From contig JAVBRX010000034.1 of assembly GCA_031547465.1 (NCBI GenBank), forward strand, positions 1 through 64,000: 64,000 nt of DNA. The letters run 5' to 3'. Within the stretch, counting starts at the first letter, position 1. Each line of letters opens with the position of its first letter. Of the stretch, positions 33,878 through 40,879 are shown piece by piece. Below the pieces are notes generated by a model, which was not told the DNA's origin, made no database searches, and saw nothing but the letters and a program-made list of their open reading frames with translations. The position numbers and the translations under genes are program-made. Source of the DNA: Hohaiivirga sp031547465 (lineage in GTDB: Bacteria > Pseudomonadota > Alphaproteobacteria > Rhizobiales > Beijerinckiaceae).

Positions 33878-34819
33878 TCAGACCGTTGACCAGAAATAGC
33901 GCGTCACATGGAAAAATACCGGTGCGGCGAACACCACTGAATCGAGCCGGTCGAGAAAGCCGCCATGACCTTCGATGGCGGTGCCCCAATCTTTGACGCC
34001 GCGGTCGCGCTTGATGGCCGACATGACGAGGCCACCGAAAAACCCCATCAGGCAGATCAGGAATGCCTGCCCGGCAGCCTGTAGAAACGTGAACGGGGTG
34101 ATGAAGAACAGAAGCGCGCCGACGAGCGAGGCGCTCAGAACACCGCCGACCAACCCCTCCCAGGTTTTCGACGGCGACAGTTTCGGTGCGACCTTATGCT
34201 TGCCGCAGAGCTTGCCCCAGACATATTGCAGCACATCGCTCATCTGCACCACAAGCAACAGGAAGGCGACGAGCAGCAGCCCTTCGCCCTCATATCCGGG
34301 AATTTTCAGGGTCAGCAGCGACGGCACGTGCGACAGGCAATAGACACAGATCATCAGCCCCCATTGCACTTCCGAAATGCGCTCCAGAAACTTCGCCGTG
34401 TCGCCGCGCAAGGCCGCGAACACCGGCAGCAGCAGAAAAGCGTAGACCGGGATCAGGATCGCCGCCAGCCCGTACCATTCGATATAGACGAGGTAATATT
34501 GCGCCGGGAGAAAAACATAGAAACCCGCCTCCAGCGCGTAATGATCGCCAGAGCGAGTGGTGGCGACGGTATAGAACTCACGCAACGCCGCGAACGACGA
34601 CAGGGCAAACAGCAGGATCACCCCTGTCTTGCCGAACAGAAACGCGCCACCGAGGCAGGCAAGGATAACCCACCACGAGCGAATGCGGGCGTTCAGGTTC
34701 TCAATCACCGGATTGGAATCGCCGTCACGCCTTTCCAGCCAGTAGCCGACGGCAGTCGCGACGGTGATGACGGCGAGCAGCCCGCCAAAGACAGCGAAGA
34801 CATATCCGTTACTGGTCAT
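33878..34819 (-). CDS. ynbB: CdsA-like phosphatidate cytidylyltransferase (YnbB type)
   Basis: The 313-residue product is an integral membrane protein with about eight hydrophobic segments. The CdsA signature is at the C-terminus, SAIKRDRGVKDWGTAIEGHG followed by GFLDRLDS, and SPSKTWEGLVGG precedes it. The reaction is CTP plus phosphatidate to CDP-diacylglycerol. It is the last gene of the lipid operon and overlaps plsC by four bases (ATGA). Its position with CDP-alcohol transferase, phosphatase and hydrolase-methyltransferase genes matches E. coli ynbABCD, so I take it as a pathway-specific second CdsA rather than the housekeeping one. Confidence 0.88.
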   Translation of the reverse strand: MTSNGYVFAVFGGLLAVITVATAVGYWLERRDGDSNPVIENLNARIRSWWVILACLGGAFLFGKTGVILLFALSSFAALREFYTVATTRSGDHYALEAGFYVFLPAQYYLVYIEWYGLAAILIPVYAFLLLPVFAALRGDTAKFLERISEVQWGLMICVYCLSHVPSLLTLKIPGYEGEGLLLVAFLLLVVQMSDVLQYVWGKLCGKHKVAPKLSPSKTWEGLVGGVLSASLVGALLFFITPFTFLQAAGQAFLICLMGFFGGLVMSAIKRDRGVKDWGTAIEGHGGFLDRLDSVVFAAPVFFHVTRYFWSTV

Positions 34820-35481
34820 GGAGCAGGAACTTTCGGCAAGGGAGAAGCGGCACCGGTCCGGCGAGCCTGTGGGGCGAGCGTCAGCAGGGCCTGCCGGGCG
34901 CGCTCGACGAATGCGCCGCGTTCTTCGCCCTCACCGAGGCGGAGCGGCGTGCCGAACGTTGCCGAACATAAGAAAGGCACCGGCAGCAGCACGCCTTTCG
35001 GCATCACCCGGTGCGGGTTATCGAGCCAGACCGGAACGAGATCGATGCCCGGCCGGGCCTTAGCGAGGCGGTAAAGCCCGCTCTTGAACGGCAGTAGCGG
35101 CTCGTCCGTCATATTGCGGGTGCCTTCAGGAAAGACGATGATGGATTTTCCAGCGTCGAGAATTTCCGTCAGGATGGTGAGCGGGTTGTAGCTACGGCTT
35201 GCCGCATCGCGCTCGATCAACGCCGCATAGAACACCTTTTCGGCGATGAAGCGGCGGAACGTCGTTTTCAGCCAGTAATCGGCCCCGGCAACGGGCCGGA
35301 TAGTGCGGCGCAAAACCTTCGGCAGCGCCGACCAGATCAGCAACAGGTCGCTGTGGCTGGCATGATTGGCGTAATAGATCCGCTGTGTTTCGTCGGGCGC
35401 GCAGCCGCTCCATACGGCGCGTGCACCGGTAACCGCTCGCGTGAGGCCGATCAGGCCCGCCTCCGCAACCTGTCCGCGCAT
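34816..35481 (-). CDS. PlsC-type 1-acylglycerol-3-phosphate acyltransferase in the lipid operon
   Basis: The 221-residue product has the acyltransferase motifs NHASHSD (NHX4D), FRRFIAEKVFYAALIERDA, FPEGTRNM and PVWLDNP. It acylates lysophosphatidate or a similar acceptor to give phosphatidate, which the next enzyme (CdsA-like) would activate. The N-terminus is short and lacks a clear membrane helix. The gene begins 12 bases after the small membrane protein gene. A run of nine G on the coding strand sits exactly where its ribosome-binding site should be (35484-35492). It overlaps the downstream gene by four bases. Confidence 0.88.
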   Translation of the reverse strand: MRGQVAEAGLIGLTRAVTGARAVWSGCAPDETQRIYYANHASHSDLLLIWSALPKVLRRTIRPVAGADYWLKTTFRRFIAEKVFYAALIERDAASRSYNPLTILTEILDAGKSIIVFPEGTRNMTDEPLLPFKSGLYRLAKARPGIDLVPVWLDNPHRVMPKGVLLPVPFLCSATFGTPLRLGEGEERGAFVERARQALLTLAPQARRTGAASPLPKVPAP

Positions 35482-35483
35482 CG

Positions 35484-35492
35484 CCCCCCCCC
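35484..35492. repeat. C9/G9 homopolymer tract in front of plsC
   Basis: Nine consecutive C on the + strand (G on the coding strand) lie between the stop of the upstream small gene and the plsC ATG. Such tracts slip easily and here would change ribosome-binding-site spacing. Confidence 0.85.
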
Positions 35493-35493
35493 G

Positions 35494-35928
35494 TTATCGC
35501 CAGAGCAACCCTCCAAGCAGCGCGCAAAGGCCGCCCGCCTGAACGATCAGCAAAAATCCTTGCATCTTCATTAGCCTGAATGCGCCGGAAAGTCTCGCCT
35601 GCGGTTCGCGTCCGGTTTTATCCTCCGGCACCAGCGTCAGGGCGGTCAACGCCGCGTCGAGGCTTGCCAGCGACTCGTCCCCCGGTGGCATCCTGCTCAA
35701 CCGCCGGAACAGGGCGGCATCGAAGCCGGTACGAATGGCAAACCAGGTTTCCGCCAGGCCAAGGAGGACAACCCAGGTAGCGATGGCCGCCAATCCGCCT
35801 TCATCGTTAAGCACGAACACCGCCAGCGCCACGCCCGCCGCTGCCGACAGGCCGATGGCGGCAAGGTGAATCGTGCGCCCCTGCGCCAGCAGGGCAGCGG
35901 CAACGCTGTAGCGGTTCATGTCGCTCAT
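35494..35928 (-). CDS. Small membrane protein of the lipid operon, function unknown
   Basis: The 144-residue product has two hydrophobic segments near the N-terminus (IHLAAIGLSAAAGVALAVFVL and AAIATWVVLLGLAETWFAI), a polar middle part, and a third at the C-terminus (LLIVQAGGLCALLGGLLW). I recognise no domain. The ATG at 35928 has AGAGG upstream and overlaps the stop of the phosphatase gene as ATGA, so translation is probably coupled. Its place between phosphatase and acyltransferase suggests an accessory subunit of the same pathway. Confidence 0.8.
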   Translation of the reverse strand: MSDMNRYSVAAALLAQGRTIHLAAIGLSAAAGVALAVFVLNDEGGLAAIATWVVLLGLAETWFAIRTGFDAALFRRLSRMPPGDESLASLDAALTALTLVPEDKTGREPQARLSGAFRLMKMQGFLLIVQAGGLCALLGGLLWR

Positions 35929-37310
35929 CGTTCGCCTCTCTCCGGTTCTGGCATGTCTTCGGCAATCATGCGGGCGACAATCTCAAGCTGTTCCGCCCTG
36001 AGAACCGCTTTGGGCCGCGCCTGTAACAGAATCGCCAGCGCCTCGTCCACGGTTCCGGCCCGCCCGGACAAAACCAGCCAAGCCAGCACGGCAGCGGCGC
36101 TACGCGAATAGCCAAGCGCGCAGGCGACATGGACCGGTCCGTTCTGTCGCGCCCCCTCGATAATTTTTGCGGTATCGCGCAATGTATCTTCCGGCACGGG
36201 AACGAGATCGAGGCTCGGCATGGCCGAATATGTATCGGCGGAGGGATTACCGATGAACGGCAATTCAGCGCACATATCGGCCAACATGCGCGGCCCATCC
36301 GCTGGCGCTTCCGTCAGGGGAGCGCCATGCAGTAAAAGCGGCCCGAGAAACACACCGTCGCGGACAAACACGGGCCTTGTGTCCCGCCAGGTCCAAAGCC
36401 GCGCATTGATAAAAGCGATGAGCATATAAGGCGCAAACAGGATCGCCGCTGCCAGGGTATGATGACCGCAGGGCTGTTTCTGGAACCCGTCCGCCCCGGC
36501 GGCGGCATAATTCCAGCCGACGAGCGCAAGCGATAGCACCGGCCACCACAGCACGAACCACACGAGAGACAACCGGCAGGCAAAAATGGCGATGACAGCA
36601 AGCACCCCGGCAGCCATGGCATAACGCAACGCCAGAACCCGGCGGCGAGACGAAGCGATGGGAGGACGCAAGGGCGACGCAAAATCCTCCGGCCATAGCC
36701 AGAGGGCGAAAAAGCCGAGCATCGCCCCGGTCGGCACGTCGATGACATGATGCTGCCATGTCGTCAGTACCGAGACGCCGATCAACGCGAACCAGCCATG
36801 AAGCAACGGGCGCAGCCAGGACGGCGTATGCCGGAGATAGAACGCCCACAAGATAACAAGCAGGGCGATGTGCAGCGACGGCGCCTGGTTGAACGGCTTG
36901 TCGAACGCGCCGAGGAGATCGAACAGCGCACCGAATGCCCCGTCCGTCACCGGGCGCGGGAAGGAGAACCGCAACGGAAACAGCAGAAAACACGCGACCG
37001 CAACAATCTGCGCCGTCAGCAGCCGCAGGGCGTGGCGGTCAAGTTCGCGCACCGTCGCACACAGGAACGGCGACAGGGCATAGAGCAAGTCAATCGACCA
37101 ATACGGCACGATGGTCCAGGGCAGGAACGGGGTATGTCGCTCCCAACCGAAAACCAATGAACCAACATCATCACGCAGCGATGTCACCCAGTTGGCACCG
37201 TTATAGGAGGCGAAGAAGAACACACCGAGGCAGACAAGCCACACCACCGCCCGCCGGAACGGACGAATGGGCGACAGCGGTTGCGGGGAAGCGCCGATCA
37301 GTCCGTTCAC
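35925..37310 (-). CDS. ynbD: PAP2 - dual-specificity phosphatase fusion (YnbD type)
   Basis: The 461-residue protein joins two phosphatases. The first 220 residues or so form a membrane PAP2 domain with PRPVTDG, PSLHIALLVIL and WQHHVIDVPTG. More membrane segments follow. The C-terminal cytoplasmic domain has the Cys-phosphatase loop HVACALGYSRSAAAVLAW (CX5R). Such proteins could remove phosphate from a lipid head group, as PGP phosphatases of both folds do. I start it at GTG 37310, which overlaps the stop of the upstream gene (GTGA). The longer ATG frame from 37439 lies entirely in that gene. Confidence 0.87.
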   Translation of the reverse strand: MNGLIGASPQPLSPIRPFRRAVVWLVCLGVFFFASYNGANWVTSLRDDVGSLVFGWERHTPFLPWTIVPYWSIDLLYALSPFLCATVRELDRHALRLLTAQIVAVACFLLFPLRFSFPRPVTDGAFGALFDLLGAFDKPFNQAPSLHIALLVILWAFYLRHTPSWLRPLLHGWFALIGVSVLTTWQHHVIDVPTGAMLGFFALWLWPEDFASPLRPPIASSRRRVLALRYAMAAGVLAVIAIFACRLSLVWFVLWWPVLSLALVGWNYAAAGADGFQKQPCGHHTLAAAILFAPYMLIAFINARLWTWRDTRPVFVRDGVFLGPLLLHGAPLTEAPADGPRMLADMCAELPFIGNPSADTYSAMPSLDLVPVPEDTLRDTAKIIEGARQNGPVHVACALGYSRSAAAVLAWLVLSGRAGTVDEALAILLQARPKAVLRAEQLEIVARMIAEDMPEPERGER

Positions 37311-39151
37311 GATATCTTGCGACACGCCAGCGACACGGTGAAGATGCCCCAGGGATCGATGCGCTGGTCCACCTTCTCGAAGCCTGCCGCCGCGACGAGT
37401 TGATCCATCTCGGCCTGTGTGCGACGGCGCATCACCCAATCCCGCCCGTCGCGATGGCTGGTGAGGGCGCGAGCGATCAGTTCGAGCTGCGGATGCCAGG
37501 GCTGGCCAGTATAGACGAGATAGCCGCCCTCCGGCACGGCGGCGGCAAGCCCTGCAAGCGAGCGGGAAACAACCGCATTATCGGGGAACAGTTCGTAAAG
37601 GCCGGACACTATCGCCAAAGTCGGATGCGGCTCGACGGCGGCGAGGCTGACGGGATCGAACGCATCGCCTTTCTCGAACTGCGCGAGTTGCGACAGCCCT
37701 TTGGCCTCGATCAGTTCCCGGCCCGCCGTGACGTTGAGATCGCTGAAATCGCGCAGCAGAATACTGTCGGGCTTGACCGAGCCGGTCAGCACCGCATCGA
37801 GCACATAACGCCCGTGTCCGGCGGCGATATCCATCACCCGAATCGGCAGGCCTGCTTCCTTCAGCCGCTTCATGCCGTCGCGCAGCATTTCCTCGACATG
37901 AACCTTGCGCTTGCGGATGCCCTGCCAGCCGATGGAATTGAGATAATTGCCATCGATCAGGGTGCCGAGCCGCCCCTTGCCCTCAGACAGGTTGCGATAG
38001 ACGTAATCGAGGGTCGAGCCGGAATCGAAACCGGTATCGAGGCCGAGCCTGTAGCCTTCGGACAATTGCCCCCCGAGCTTGACGCCGCCGCGCATCGTCC
38101 GCCAGTATACCCCCTTGAGCGAAAACGGTTTCAGCGGTGACGACAGCCGGTCGTATTCGTCGCGGGTGAAGCCGAGCCTGTCGGCTTCAAGCAGCGAGGG
38201 CATCGCCAGCGGCGCGGCGAAGCGCTCCAGCATGAAACGGCGCAGTTCGGTGACCGGTGCGGTGCGTTTCCACTCCCCCAAGAGATCGTGCATCAGCCCC
38301 TTGAAGATGTGTCGCTCCTTGAACGGCGACGCGAGGTTCTCGAAGAAGCGGTGCTGCGGATCCGGGTCGACGACATAATCGCTTCCGGCGACCAGCACCT
38401 GCACCGGCGCGACGATGGCGCGGGCATCCGCCACGATCCGCTCCGCCGCATCGTAGACGCCGAGCAGCATGTCGACGGAAATGTCGGAGGTGATCGCCTT
38501 GTCGGCGCGGTAGCTATCCTGCCGGTCCGGATCGCGGGTCAACCAGCGCGGCTGCACGTAGGATTTGACGGCGAAATTGCCGCGAAATCTGCGCATCAGC
38601 CGTAGACCGGGGCGGGCGAACGGCACGTAAAGCTTGATCTTGAAGGCGGGCGCGGCAACCGATGCGGCGCGGATGTTCGGAGCATAATCATGCAACCAGC
38701 CGAGTACTTGCACCGCGCCGACGCTCTGGCCGACGAGGCCCATTTCCTCGACCGGGATATCATGCACCGCTCGCACATGCTCAATATAGCATTGCACGTC
38801 GCGGATCGTATCGGCGAAGGTTTCGTTCTTGCGCCGCTCATCCTTGGAGCGCCCGTGACCACGCGCATCCCAGGCAAAGAAATCGAAATCCGGCAGGTCG
38901 AGTTCGCGCACCAGATGCGCCATGCGCCCGGAATGCTCGTGGCCACGATGGAACAGCAGAATTGCGCCGCGCCGGATTCCGCCTTTCGCAGGCCAATGCC
39001 GGTAGAAGATCTCCAGCCCATCATGACTGCCGAACACATGATCGGCGAAAGGCCGCTCCGTTACGGGTCGGTCGGTCTTGCCTATCGCTTCAACCGTATC
39101 GGATTCCATGTCAGGTTCATAGGCGGTTACGGGGTCGGACGACATTGACAT
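37307..39151 (-). CDS. ynbC: Bifunctional alpha/beta hydrolase - SAM methyltransferase (YnbC type)
   Basis: The 614-residue protein has an N-terminal serine hydrolase of the monoacylglycerol-lipase type (LLFHRGHEHSGRM, DARGHGRS, nucleophile elbow GLVGQSVGAVQ, and the late GLMHDLLGEW histidine). Residues from about 330 onward form a class I methyltransferase with motif I VMDIAAGHGRYVLDA and SGLYELFPDN. GGAGGG lies before the ATG at 39151. E. coli YnbC has a similar size and position. A role in trimming or methylating a phospholipid head group is inferred. The substrate is unknown. Confidence 0.87.
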   Translation of the reverse strand: MSMSSDPVTAYEPDMESDTVEAIGKTDRPVTERPFADHVFGSHDGLEIFYRHWPAKGGIRRGAILLFHRGHEHSGRMAHLVRELDLPDFDFFAWDARGHGRSKDERRKNETFADTIRDVQCYIEHVRAVHDIPVEEMGLVGQSVGAVQVLGWLHDYAPNIRAASVAAPAFKIKLYVPFARPGLRLMRRFRGNFAVKSYVQPRWLTRDPDRQDSYRADKAITSDISVDMLLGVYDAAERIVADARAIVAPVQVLVAGSDYVVDPDPQHRFFENLASPFKERHIFKGLMHDLLGEWKRTAPVTELRRFMLERFAAPLAMPSLLEADRLGFTRDEYDRLSSPLKPFSLKGVYWRTMRGGVKLGGQLSEGYRLGLDTGFDSGSTLDYVYRNLSEGKGRLGTLIDGNYLNSIGWQGIRKRKVHVEEMLRDGMKRLKEAGLPIRVMDIAAGHGRYVLDAVLTGSVKPDSILLRDFSDLNVTAGRELIEAKGLSQLAQFEKGDAFDPVSLAAVEPHPTLAIVSGLYELFPDNAVVSRSLAGLAAAVPEGGYLVYTGQPWHPQLELIARALTSHRDGRDWVMRRRTQAEMDQLVAAAGFEKVDQRIDPWGIFTVSLACRKIS

Positions 39152-39198
39152 CGGATCCCTCCAATATGGGATGACACTGAAGTTCTTGCGGGCGTACC

Positions 39199-39819
39199 TT
39201 ACGCTCCGCGCCGTTCCCGCGCCTGAGCGATGCCCTTGCGGACACGGTTAGCGATGGTGAGAAGCAACAGGGCCGAGAGCACGTAAGGCAGAACGGCGAA
39301 CCAATCCGGCAGGGGCCGCCACAAGGCTACTGCGAGGCCGAGCGCGCCGAACACCAAAGCACGGTCGCTCTTGCCGAACGGGCCGTCATAGCGGCGTTCC
39401 GCACCGAGGAGCGGCCCCATGACCCCGGCATATTCCGTCAGCACGGCCAACAGCACGACAATGCCGATGCTCAACGGCGAAAACGGCGCGATGAACACAA
39501 AAGGGACATACAAAGCCGCATCGGCGACGACATCGCCCAGTTCGTTGAGATAAGCGCCGAGATCGCTCTTCTGGCCATGTTCGCGGGCCAGCATCCCGTC
39601 GGCGGCGTTGAGCGCCATGCGGACGAACAGCCACACCGGCAGCAGCAGGAACAATAGCCGCCACTCATAGCCGAAGATCAGAAGTGCGCCGAGCGCCACC
39701 GACAGGGCGGCGGCGGCAATTGTCACCTGATTGGCGGTAACGCCCCGCTCCGCCAGTTGCTGCACCCTTGGTCGCAGCAGATCCTGGAAACGCGATTTCA
39801 AACCATAAAGGGTCATCAT
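39199..39819 (-). CDS. ynbA: CDP-alcohol phosphatidyltransferase (YnbA type)
   Basis: The 206-residue membrane protein transfers a phosphatidyl group from CDP-diacylglycerol to an alcohol. The family motif is seen as DGMLAREHGQKSDLGAYLNE followed by LGDVVAD. The first Asp of the second half of the classic DGX2ARX8GX3DX3D pattern is Asn here, and the metal-binding DX3D pair may instead be the D-V-V-A-D a few residues on. I start it at the ATG at 39819 (AAGGGA upstream). Starts at 39867 or 39900 would lengthen it. It is the first gene of the leftward lipid operon. The acceptor alcohol is unknown. Confidence 0.85.
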   Translation of the reverse strand: MMTLYGLKSRFQDLLRPRVQQLAERGVTANQVTIAAAALSVALGALLIFGYEWRLLFLLLPVWLFVRMALNAADGMLAREHGQKSDLGAYLNELGDVVADAALYVPFVFIAPFSPLSIGIVVLLAVLTEYAGVMGPLLGAERRYDGPFGKSDRALVFGALGLAVALWRPLPDWFAVLPYVLSALLLLTIANRVRKGIAQARERRGA

Positions 39820-39892
39820 TGCCGTATCCCTTTTCAAAAGCACGTTCCGGAGCCTTCCCGGATTCATTGCCTCCCGGTCCTTGAGTCGGGAT

Positions 39893-39907
39893 GTGAACAA
39901 TGTTCAC
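39893..39907. promoter_or_regulatory. 15-bp perfect palindrome upstream of the lipid operon
   Basis: GTGAACAATGTTCAC is symmetric around its central A and lies 74 bases upstream of the CDP-alcohol transferase start. It looks like an operator for a dimeric repressor. It does not have the GTTC-N7-GTTC form of alphaproteobacterial LexA boxes. Confidence 0.45.
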
Positions 39908-40265
39908 GGATCATAATGACAGAAGAATCGCTGCCGTCAAGATCGTTATGCGACGTCCGGAATTTCTGCCTTACCAATATGATAAACTGGTCCCGAGGTC
40001 CGGGGAACGACAGATTATCGGGTCTGCTCCAGAATGCGAATTTTAAGCCAGAACCTGCCAAGTTTGACATCAATACCAAGGTTTGCCGAATGTTATTGTT
40101 CAATAATGCAATGCCTAAGTCTATCCGCAGGATTCCGGAAAAGGCCTTGCCTTGCTAATCTTCCATTCATAAACAAGCGCGTAAATTGATCGTGATTTTC
40201 GATGCGAACCCTGAATGATGAATTGAAAAGGTTCGCCCCATAGTGGACCTGAAGGAGTCTCCTGA
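39908..40265. other. Divergent intergenic region lipid operon / cytochrome c
   Basis: Besides the palindrome next door, the region has arms TTATTG and CAATAA two bases apart (40093-40106). TTGAT at 40185-40189 is half of an FNR-type site. TTGAAAAGGTT (40223-40233) is the word also found before nosZ. I cannot place a promoter with confidence and see no gene. Confidence 0.35.
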
Positions 40266-40649
40266 ATGCGTGCTCTAATGCTTTCCGCCCTGCTCGTTCC
40301 GTTTGCCCTCGGCGCTGCGAACGCCCAGGATGTCGCCGCCGGTGAGAAGGTGTTCGCCCAGTGCCGTGCCTGTCATATGATCGGCGAGAATGCGAAGAAT
40401 CTGGTCGGCCCGGTGATGAACGGCCTGATCGGTCGCCATTCCGGCTCCATTGAAGGCTTCGTCTATTCCGAGGCCAACAAGAATTCCGGCATCACCTGGG
40501 ATGACGCGACTTTCCTGGAATACATCAAAGACCCCAAGGCCAAGATCCCAAATACCAAGATGATCTTCGCCGGTGTTAAGGACGAGCAGAAGGCCAAGGA
40601 TCTCCTGGCGTTCATCAAGCAGTTCGACGCTTCCGGCAAGAAAAAGTAA
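40266..40649 (+). CDS. Soluble class I cytochrome c (c2/c550 type)
   Basis: The 127-residue product has a signal peptide (to NAQ), a single heme site CRACH, a distal region with LVGPVMNGLIGRHSG, and the axial methionine in NTKMIFAGVKD. This is the layout of mitochondrial-like cytochrome c2 of Rhizobiales. It carries electrons in the periplasm between the bc1 complex and terminal oxidases or reductases, and may serve nitrous oxide reductase. AGGAG lies upstream of the ATG and a strong terminator follows, so it is a single-gene unit. Confidence 0.94.
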   Translation: MRALMLSALLVPFALGAANAQDVAAGEKVFAQCRACHMIGENAKNLVGPVMNGLIGRHSGSIEGFVYSEANKNSGITWDDATFLEYIKDPKAKIPNTKMIFAGVKDEQKAKDLLAFIKQFDASGKKK

Positions 40650-40687
40650 GAGCCGGCTCCAATTCGCGACCTGCAAGGTTCTGTACC

Positions 40688-40718
40688 CAGCAACCGGTAT
40701 CCGGTTGCTGGTTTTTTT
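40688..40718 (+). terminator. Rho-independent terminator of the cytochrome c gene
   Basis: CAGCAACCGG and CCGGTTGCTG pair perfectly around TAT and are followed by G and seven T. Confidence 0.93.
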
Positions 40719-40879
40719 ATGACTATCGATAAGAAGTCCGCTTGAACTGCTTTTCAGGCTATCGCTTGGGAAGTGCTGCGCGTAGCTAACCGATATGCCC
40801 AGCTTCCACCCTTGGAATGATGCCATTTCTATGCCATTGCATCATCTGACGCAGTGTTCAGCTTTATGAGCATTTGACG

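Noticed and set aside
39893..39907. LexA box
   Set aside because: Alphaproteobacterial LexA sites are direct GTTC-N7-GTTC repeats. This is an inverted GTGAACA/TGTTCAC.
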